The position numbers and the translations under genes were made by a program. The notes beneath the pieces are model-generated. The model saw only the letters and a program-made list of their open reading frames with translations. It had not been told where the DNA came from and did not search any database. A stretch of 7,157 bases of DNA from Sulfurovum sp. (GTDB lineage Bacteria; Campylobacterota; Campylobacteria; Campylobacterales; Sulfurovaceae). Location of the stretch: the NCBI GenBank assembly GCA_020726085.1, contig DYTG01000090.1, positions 1 through 7,157 on the forward strand, read 5' to 3'. Below, piece after piece: positions 1-5,228 of the stretch. Numbering within the stretch: the first letter of the stretch is position 1; each line of letters begins with the position of its first letter.

Positions 1-1
1 A

Positions 2-22
2 AAACCATTGCAGGAGATTTGA
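2..22 (+). CDS. Possible 3' end of an upstream gene (partial)
   Basis: One frame is open from the window edge and reads KPLQEI followed by TGA at 20-22, directly before the ATG of the peroxidase gene. If real, the upstream gene ends on the peroxidase ribosome site and the two would be co-transcribed. Six codons are too few to identify a product, and an open frame this short is expected by chance, so this is only a suggestion. Confidence 0.25.
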   Translation, partial: KPLQEI

Positions 23-565
23 ATGAAAAAAGTTATAGCATCTATCATGCTTATGTTTGCACCACTTATAGGGGAGAATGCAACCTCAATCTACGATATA
101 AACGTCACCACCATCGAGGGCAAAGAGATAACCTTAGGAGAGCGTTACAAAGACAAAGTGTTGCTTATCGTCAATGTCGCTAGTGAGTGCGGCTACACCA
201 ATCAATACGGCGGTTTGCAAGAGTTGCATCAAAAGTATCACGCCAAAGGACTTAGAGTGTTGGGTTTTCCGTGCAATCAATTTTTGGGACAAGAACCCAA
301 AGATGAAGCCCAAATCAAGAGCTTTTGTGTGACTACCTTTGGGGTGAAGTTTGATATGTTTAGCAAGATTGAGGTCAATGGGGACAACGCCCATCCGCTC
401 TATCAATACCTCAAAAACCAAGCCAAAGGGACGCTAGGAAGTACCAATATTAAGTGGAACTTTACAAAGTTTTTGGTCGATAGAGAGGGAAAAGTTATCA
501 AACGCTACGGCTCATCTACTGTACCCAAGGCACTTGAAAAAGATATTGAGGTACTGCTTCGATGA
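23..565 (+). CDS. Glutathione peroxidase-like thiol peroxidase, probably exported
   Basis: This 180-residue protein of the GPx family (thioredoxin fold) reduces hydrogen peroxide or lipid hydroperoxides. Visible motifs are NVASECGYT with peroxidatic Cys56, FPCNQF (82-87) followed by catalytic Gln90, and IKWNFTKF with Trp145 and Asn146, completing the Cys/Gln/Trp/Asn tetrad. Cys replaces selenocysteine. Cys102 lies where the resolving Cys sits in thioredoxin-dependent plant and bacterial GPx enzymes, so a 2-Cys, thioredoxin-type mechanism is likely rather than true glutathione use. Residues 1-20 (two Lys, then a hydrophobic run, then ENA) look like a Sec signal peptide, and family members without export start near residue 22, so a periplasmic location is inferred. 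AGGAG at 12-16 lies 6 nt before the ATG. The stop overlaps the pdxH start. Family assignment is firm; location and reductant are inference. Confidence 0.93.
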   Translation: MKKVIASIMLMFAPLIGENATSIYDINVTTIEGKEITLGERYKDKVLLIVNVASECGYTNQYGGLQELHQKYHAKGLRVLGFPCNQFLGQEPKDEAQIKSFCVTTFGVKFDMFSKIEVNGDNAHPLYQYLKNQAKGTLGSTNIKWNFTKFLVDREGKVIKRYGSSTVPKALEKDIEVLLR

Positions 566-1197
566 ATCTCTTTGCTATGCGAAACGAATACATGATGCAA
601 GGACTCCATCGCAAAGATTTGCATTCAAATCCCATCAAACAGTTTGAGTTATGGTTTAATCAAGCCCTTCAAGCCCAACTTATAGAGCCTAATGCAATGA
701 GTTTGGCAACTGTTGGAAGCGAAGGTTTGCCCTCTATTCGCACCGTTTTGCTCAAAAGCTACGATGAGGAGGGATTTATCTTTTTTAGCAACTACAACAG
801 CAAAAAAGCTGAGCATATAGACCAAAACCCCAACGTTGCATTGCATTTTGCATGGTTGGGGCTTGAACGGCAAGTCAAAATTGAAGGCATTGCGACCAAA
901 ATAAGCAAAAGTGCTTCGCTTAAATACTTCCTCTCTCGTCCCAAAGGAAGCCAAATAGGGGCATGGGTATCGCACCAAAGCCAAATCATTAGCTCTCGCA
1001 GTCTGCTTGAAGCCAAATTTGAAGAGATGAAAAAGAAATTTGTAGAGGGCAAAATCCCCTTTCCTGATTTTTGGGGTGGCTATAGCGTCAAACCCCTTGC
1101 TGTGGAGTTTTGGCAAGGCGGAAAAGATAGACTCCACGATCGATTTGAGTATCGCCTAAACCAAAACCATTGGGAGATTCACCGCTTAGCTCCCTAA
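562..1197 (+). CDS. pdxH: Pyridoxamine 5'-phosphate oxidase
   Basis: This FMN-dependent cytoplasmic enzyme oxidises pyridoxine or pyridoxamine 5'-phosphate to pyridoxal 5'-phosphate in vitamin B6 synthesis and salvage. The 211 residues align by eye along the whole length of the roughly 218-residue Escherichia coli PdxH. Visible are RTVLLKSYDEEGFIFFSNY (60-78, FMN and phosphate contacts), SKKA (80-83), LERQVKIEG (101-109), SRPKGSQIGAWVS (125-137), FWGGY (170-174), and the C-terminal signature EFWQGGKDRLHDRF (182-195) ending in RLAP. The ATG overlaps the peroxidase stop (ATGA, 562-565), with GAGG at 548-551 as a modest ribosome site, so coupled translation is likely. Met6 and Met11 are possible alternative starts, but the conserved region begins around residue 7. 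The protein appears intact with no missing key residue. No clear intrinsic terminator follows it. Confidence 0.97.
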   Translation: MNLFAMRNEYMMQGLHRKDLHSNPIKQFELWFNQALQAQLIEPNAMSLATVGSEGLPSIRTVLLKSYDEEGFIFFSNYNSKKAEHIDQNPNVALHFAWLGLERQVKIEGIATKISKSASLKYFLSRPKGSQIGAWVSHQSQIISSRSLLEAKFEEMKKKFVEGKIPFPDFWGGYSVKPLAVEFWQGGKDRLHDRFEYRLNQNHWEIHRLAP

Positions 1198-1230
1198 ACT
1201 CAAGCACTTTCAATAGTATTTGATGGAAAC

Positions 1231-1243
1231 ATTAATAATTAAT
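1231..1243. repeat. 13-bp AT-only palindrome in the efflux-operon upstream region
   Basis: ATTAAT, one central A, then ATTAAT form a perfect palindrome about 70 bp upstream of the proposed -10 box. It could be a regulator site or an UP-like AT-rich element, but AT-only palindromes arise easily in such DNA, so no function is assigned. Confidence 0.3.
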
Positions 1244-1254
1244 ATAAGCATTTC

Positions 1255-1280
1255 TTTCAGACGAAATCATCTGTTTGAAA
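1255..1280. promoter_or_regulatory. Candidate operator: imperfect 26-bp inverted repeat
   Basis: TTTCAGAC (1255-1262) and GTTTGAAA (1273-1280) are inverted copies matching at 7 of 8 positions, separated by 10 bp. The repeat ends 8 bp before the proposed -35 element, a usual place for a repressor or activator of an efflux operon. Size and spacing fit a dimeric TetR-type or similar regulator. No regulator gene is in the window, so the binding protein is unknown. This is seen symmetry with inferred function. Confidence 0.35.
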
Positions 1281-1290
1281 ATGATTAATT
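1276..1290. promoter_or_regulatory. Weak Fur-box-like 7-1-7 sequence
   Basis: TGAAAAT, G, ATTAATT matches the 7-1-7 Fur consensus (TGATAAT-n-ATTATCA) at 11 of 14 positions and touches the proposed -35 element. In AT-rich DNA such a score is not rare, and the right half is poor. It overlaps the inverted repeat at 1255-1280, so the two readings compete. Confidence 0.2.
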
Positions 1291-1316
1291 GTGTTCTAAA
1301 CTTATATGGATATAAT
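1289..1316 (+). promoter_or_regulatory. Probable sigma-70-type promoter of the efflux operon
   Basis: A perfect TATAAT at 1311-1316 is preceded by TTGTGT at 1289-1294 with a 16-bp spacer. The -35 box is weak (3 of 6), which is usual in Campylobacterota, where the -10 box and upstream AT periodicity carry most of the signal. Transcription would start near 1323 and leave a leader of about 27 nt before the ATG at 1350. This placement also argues against a start codon at 1275, which would lie upstream of the transcription start. Confidence 0.5.
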
Positions 1317-1334
1317 AATGTTTTAATATATTTT

Positions 1335-1340
1335 AGGAGA
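1335..1340 (+). promoter_or_regulatory. Ribosome binding site deciding the outer-membrane factor start
   Basis: AGGAGA lies 9 nt before the ATG at 1350. The longer in-frame starts (TTG 1275, ATG 1281) have no comparable site and would put 25 residues in front of an otherwise well-formed signal peptide. Confidence 0.75.
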
Positions 1341-1349
1341 GTTAAACAG

Positions 1350-2741
1350 ATGAATATCAAAACAATTTTCATTTTTCTCATTGCAATTCCGCTTTTTGCT
1401 GGTATGGAGAATCTCTCTCTTGACCAAGCTTTAAAGATTGTGCAACGAGAGAACTTAGAGATAAAAATTGCTCAATTTAACGCACAAATGCAAAAATATG
1501 AAACCAAAATTGTGCAAGGGCATAGCTTTGGAAAACTTGATTTGACACTTCAAGGGATGCGTTCTAATGATGCGGGGAATGTTTTTGGCTTCAAGCTTCA
1601 AAGCCGTGAAGCCACATTTGGTGATTTTGGATTTGATGAGTTTTTGGGACCTTTGGGCGGTGCGATCTATGGAGCTTCACAAGGAGTAGCGCCTAGCGAT
1701 ATGAGTGGATTACTCAACCAGCAGCCCAAAACACTCAACTTTCCAGAGGAGCGTAATCATTATATCAGCAAACTCACCTTTGCTATGCCGCTCTTTACGG
1801 GTGGGAGATTGCACAACTACCGCAAAATTGCCCATCGCATGTATGAGCTAAGCAAACTTGATGCCAAAAAGGTACGCAATAAAAAGATTTTTGAAATCAA
1901 AAAGACATTTCACGATATTTCACTTGTAGATAGCTATATCCGCAATTTAAGTCTCATTATGACCAACATTAACCGCCTAGAGGGCGTAGTTGGAAGTATG
2001 GAACACGAAGGATATGCCAAAGATATTGACCTATTAGAAGTTCAAGCCCGAAAAGCTGAAGCTCAAAGTATGTACGAACAAGCCAAACTTAACCGTGAAC
2101 TTGCCTACCAATACCTCTCGTTTTTACTCAATCGTAAGGTAAACTCTATCAAGCCTGTAAACGATATGGCACCTACTCCTCGTGTCACCCAAGCCGATAT
2201 TTCCAAAAACCTTGATATCCAAAAAGCACTCCACGGCTATGAGATGGCTACGATGGGGATAAGTATGGAACGCGGCAACTTTTTGCCCCAAATTGGAGCA
2301 TTTGCGGAGTATGGAAGTGCTGATGATAAGTTCCTCAATGAGTTTGGTCAAAAAGATTTCTACACTGTAGGGGTACAGCTTAAATGGAATATCTTCAACG
2401 GCGGAATGGACAAATACGCTCTTGAAAAAGCCAAACTCAAACAAATGCAAGCCCACAATCAAGCCCAACTTGCAAAAAAGGGTATTGCGTTACATATCAA
2501 AAAGCTTCAAAGCGAAATCAATACCGCCAATGCCAATATCAAAAGCTACCAAGCCCAATACCATTTTGCGACCAAAGTCTATAACAACTACCATGCACGC
2601 TACAAAGAGGGAATGGTCTCTATTAGCGATTTGCTTATGAAACAATCGACACAACTAGGAATGTTACTTCAGTTGCTCAAAGCTAAAAATACCCGAAACT
2701 ACAAAGTTTTTGAGCTTAATAGTATTTTAAACAGAGGATAG
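1350..2741 (+). CDS. TolC-family outer-membrane efflux protein
   Basis: This is the outer-membrane channel of a tripartite efflux pump, 463 residues from the start at 1350. Residues 1-17 (MNIK, hydrophobic core, ending LFA) form a Sec signal peptide with likely cleavage before Gly18; there is no lipobox Cys. The body shows the two-fold repeat of the OEP family: PLFTGGR (147-153) and WNIFNGG (346-352) begin equivalent strands, each followed by a long Lys/Ala/Gln-rich coiled-coil helix. The family's YKEGMVSISDLL motif lies at about 418-429. Between about 80 and 140 a Gly/Phe-rich stretch precedes the first strand repeat and is likely surface-exposed loop. The adaptor gene follows after 3 nt, so it heads the four-gene operon under the promoter at 1289-1316. 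The frame continues upstream to a TTG at 1275, rejected on ribosome-site and signal-peptide grounds. Substrate is unknown. Confidence 0.93.
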   Translation: MNIKTIFIFLIAIPLFAGMENLSLDQALKIVQRENLEIKIAQFNAQMQKYETKIVQGHSFGKLDLTLQGMRSNDAGNVFGFKLQSREATFGDFGFDEFLGPLGGAIYGASQGVAPSDMSGLLNQQPKTLNFPEERNHYISKLTFAMPLFTGGRLHNYRKIAHRMYELSKLDAKKVRNKKIFEIKKTFHDISLVDSYIRNLSLIMTNINRLEGVVGSMEHEGYAKDIDLLEVQARKAEAQSMYEQAKLNRELAYQYLSFLLNRKVNSIKPVNDMAPTPRVTQADISKNLDIQKALHGYEMATMGISMERGNFLPQIGAFAEYGSADDKFLNEFGQKDFYTVGVQLKWNIFNGGMDKYALEKAKLKQMQAHNQAQLAKKGIALHIKKLQSEINTANANIKSYQAQYHFATKVYNNYHARYKEGMVSISDLLMKQSTQLGMLLQLLKAKNTRNYKVFELNSILNRG

Positions 2742-2744
2742 AAG

Positions 2745-3542
2745 ATGTTACGAAAAATAGTTTTAATGACACTGCTGCTCATAGTACAAGCAAGTGCTTT
2801 TGAGCTGGTACTAAGCGGTTCGGTTGTTTCTGATAATCAAAAGATGATTACAAGCCGATACATGGGACATGTCAAAACCATGGCAGTAGCCGAGGGCGAT
2901 ATTGTCAAAAAAGGGCAACTGCTCTATGAGATTGACTCCAAAGAGATAGAAGCAGCTGAACGACAAGTCGATTTGGGTATCTCACAAGCACGATTAGCAC
3001 TGCAAATGAACAAGAGTCAATACACTAACATTTTGACCAATTTGGCTCGTCATCAACGCCTTTATAGCAAAAATATGGTAAGTAAATACGAACTTGAAAC
3101 GTTGCAATTGGCTGCGGCTAACCTCAAAGATATGGTTGAAATCGCTCAACAACAAGTCGCACAAGCGCAAGCCAAAAAAGAAGAGGTACTTAATCAATAC
3201 AACTATCTCAAAATTACCGCCCCCAACAATGGGGTCATTGTCGAAAAGAGACTCAATGAAGGCGAAATGGCTATCCCTGGAATGCCTGCGGTTATTTTGA
3301 CGGATTTGACACGACTGAAAATCATTGTTGAGATTAGCGAAACCGATTTGAAATATGTCAATTTGGGCAAAGCTGTCGATATTGAGATTCCTTCAATCAA
3401 ATTAAATACCGTAGGCAAAGTGAGTTCGATTATTCCAAGCTCCAATCCTATGACGCATAAATTTAAGATAAAATTGGAATTTGATATCAAAGGCAAATCT
3501 ATCTATCCAGGAATGTATGCTAAAGTCGTTATTAAAGATTAA
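2745..3542 (+). CDS. RND pump periplasmic adaptor (HlyD/AcrA-type), short form
   Basis: This membrane-fusion protein links the inner-membrane permease to the outer-membrane channel. Residues 1-18 look like a Sec signal peptide (LRK, hydrophobic core, ASA) with no lipobox Cys, so it would be soluble periplasmic or retained as an N-terminal anchor. Two lipoyl half-motifs lie at about 38-62 (MGHVKTMAVAEGDIVKKGQL) and 152-175 (YLKITAPNNGVIVEKRLNEG). A Gln/Ala-rich coiled-coil hairpin fills about 66-150, and a beta-barrel follows at about 186-262 ending YPGMYAKVVIKD. In AcrA this last motif is followed by a membrane-proximal domain; here the protein stops, giving 265 residues against the usual 350-400. 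AGAGGA at 2733-2738, within the end of the previous gene, lies 6 nt before the ATG. The permease gene starts 15 nt downstream. Confidence 0.92.
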   Translation: MLRKIVLMTLLLIVQASAFELVLSGSVVSDNQKMITSRYMGHVKTMAVAEGDIVKKGQLLYEIDSKEIEAAERQVDLGISQARLALQMNKSQYTNILTNLARHQRLYSKNMVSKYELETLQLAAANLKDMVEIAQQQVAQAQAKKEEVLNQYNYLKITAPNNGVIVEKRLNEGEMAIPGMPAVILTDLTRLKIIVEISETDLKYVNLGKAVDIEIPSIKLNTVGKVSSIIPSSNPMTHKFKIKLEFDIKGKSIYPGMYAKVVIKD

Positions 3543-3557
3543 AAAAGGATATTTATC

Positions 3558-5228
3558 ATGGAAGAAGAGATAAAAAAAGGGTATCAAGTTACCGATATAG
3601 CGGGTAAACTTGCCAAAGGTTTTCTCAAAAGCCCTTTGACCTCTGTTTTGGGAGCTTTTTTGCTTTTGATGGGATATCTTGCTTTGGCGGTTATGCCACG
3701 AGAAGAGGATCCGCAAATTGCTATTAGCGGTGGGGGTATTATCGTCCCTATGCCTGGGGCTACGCCTCAGGAGATAGAGAATATTATCGTCAATCCCCTT
3801 GAAAGAAAACTTCGTGAAGTCAAGGGGATTGAACATGTTTACGGTATGGCAATGGACAATGTAGGAATTGTTAATGTCATGTATTACGTCGGTGAAAATC
3901 GAGAGGATTCTAATCTAAAGCTTTACGATAAAGTGATACAAAATATGGATTTGATGCCCCAAGGGGTGATGCAACCCATCATTAAACCTTTTGATATTGA
4001 TATCGATGTTTCCATTCTCACCTTTGCTTTTTATGCCAAACACACCTCCAAAGTCGATGAAGCCCAGCTTTTTGAGAAGATACGCAAAATCCAACAACGT
4101 ATCAATGGAATTGAAAACGTAGCCAAAACGACGCTGCAAGGAGACCATAAAAAGCAATTTAACATCGAAGTCGATATCAATAAGCTCTCCGCCTATCACC
4201 TCTCTTTGGGACAAATTATGCAATCCGTACAATCTTTGGCAGTCAATGCACCCGATGTCAAAGGACGTATCAATGATGGCAAATTGGTCATTTTTGGAGT
4301 CAAAAACGCTATCGAAACGGTCGAAGATGTAAGAAGCGTGATAGTAGCTCAATACATGGGTTCGCCTATCTATCTAAGAGATGTAGCCAGTGTGACTCAA
4401 GGCATTGATAAGCAAAACTTCAAAAGTGCTGAAATTACCTACAAAGAGCAACCCAAAGAGGGCGAAGAGACCCATACCCAAAAACCAACCTCCACTACCA
4501 CGTCGCAATACAAGCAAATCACCATGACCGTAGCCAAATTGGCAGGTACCAACGCCGTATTTGTGGCACAAGATGTTTTGGAAGTTCTCAAAGAGTTTGA
4601 AAAAGAGTTGGCAAACGAAGGCATTGGTTATATTGTGACACGAAACTACGGTAGCCGAGCTAATGAAGCGGTTAATGAACTCATGCACCACCTTGTGATT
4701 ACGATCATTATCATTGCGGTAATGCTTGTCTATGCTTTGGGATGGAAAGAATCACTTATTGTTACCTTTACCGTTCCTGCTATTTTGGCGGTTACACTTT
4801 TTATTGCCTATATGACGGGGCAGACTATTAACCGTATTACCCTTTTTGCCTTCTTGCTTTCACTGGGATTGCTGGTGGATGCGGCTATTATTGTCATTGA
4901 GAATATCCACAGACACCTTCATGCACACAATGTCGATGAAAAAGAGATGGAGGAGTTGCTCATTGAAGCTACCGATGAGATTGGAGCACCTACTAATATC
5001 GCCACGTTTGCTATTATTATGACGATGGTACCTATGGCGTTTGTAGGGGGAATGATGGGGTCGTTTATGAAGCCTATTCCCTACAATGTCCCCGTAGCTC
5101 TCTTTGCTTCGTTGGTGGTTGCTTATATCTTTACACCCTATTTGAGTCTTAAATTGCTCAAAAAACCAACGCATGAACACCAGCACAAGCATCATAATAA
5201 TGCCCAACACGAGGAGCATAAACAGTGA
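3558..5228 (+). CDS. RND efflux permease, N-terminal half (TM1-TM6) as separate protein
   Basis: This is the first half of a proton-driven inner-membrane exporter, 556 residues. TM1 is at about 26-46, the periplasmic porter region at about 50-372 (PGATPQEIENIIVNPLE at 66-82), and TM2-TM6 at about 376-394, 398-418, 427-449, 478-498 and 510-530. TM4 reads GLLVDAAIIVIEN, so Asp441 matches AcrB Asp407 while Ala442 replaces Asp408, as in CusA; Glu448 is kept. The loop after TM4 has four His in HRHLHAH (451-457), and the C-terminal tail 539-554 has seven His in 16 residues; both are predicted cytoplasmic. A Thr/Glu/Lys-rich insert lies at about 296-318 between two porter strands. AAGGA at 3545-3549 sets the start. 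It ends by GTGA overlap with the gene for the other half. A complete RND permease needs both. Substrate (metal or organic) cannot be told. Confidence 0.92.
   Translation: MEEEIKKGYQVTDIAGKLAKGFLKSPLTSVLGAFLLLMGYLALAVMPREEDPQIAISGGGIIVPMPGATPQEIENIIVNPLERKLREVKGIEHVYGMAMDNVGIVNVMYYVGENREDSNLKLYDKVIQNMDLMPQGVMQPIIKPFDIDIDVSILTFAFYAKHTSKVDEAQLFEKIRKIQQRINGIENVAKTTLQGDHKKQFNIEVDINKLSAYHLSLGQIMQSVQSLAVNAPDVKGRINDGKLVIFGVKNAIETVEDVRSVIVAQYMGSPIYLRDVASVTQGIDKQNFKSAEITYKEQPKEGEETHTQKPTSTTTSQYKQITMTVAKLAGTNAVFVAQDVLEVLKEFEKELANEGIGYIVTRNYGSRANEAVNELMHHLVITIIIIAVMLVYALGWKESLIVTFTVPAILAVTLFIAYMTGQTINRITLFAFLLSLGLLVDAAIIVIENIHRHLHAHNVDEKEMEELLIEATDEIGAPTNIATFAIIMTMVPMAFVGGMMGSFMKPIPYNVPVALFASLVVAYIFTPYLSLKLLKKPTHEHQHKHHNNAQHEEHKQ
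5211..5216 (+). promoter_or_regulatory. Ribosome binding site for the C-terminal permease half, inside the N-half gene
   Basis: GAGGAG, 8 nt before the GTG at 5225, is a strong site and lies in the Glu552-Glu553 codons of the His-rich tail. It supports separate initiation of the second half at the GTGA overlap (5225-5228). The frame upstream of the GTG is closed by TAA at 5219-5221, so this GTG is the earliest possible start. Confidence 0.7.

Noticed and set aside
1275..1349. Extended N-terminus of the outer-membrane factor from TTG 1275 or ATG 1281
   Set aside because: These starts lack a ribosome site, lie upstream of the likely transcription start, and would bury the signal peptide behind 24-26 residues.
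4860..5219. Long minus-strand open frames opposite the efflux and pdxH genes
   Set aside because: They lie antisense to strongly recognisable proteins, show no family motifs and no ribosome sites of note, and are shadows of biased codon use.
5217..5228. Programmed -1 frameshift joining the two permease halves
   Set aside because: The -1 frame is closed by TAA at 5219-5221, so a shift could only occur within 5222-5228. That stretch (ACAGTGA) has no X-XXY-YYZ slippery heptamer. Coupled re-initiation fits better.
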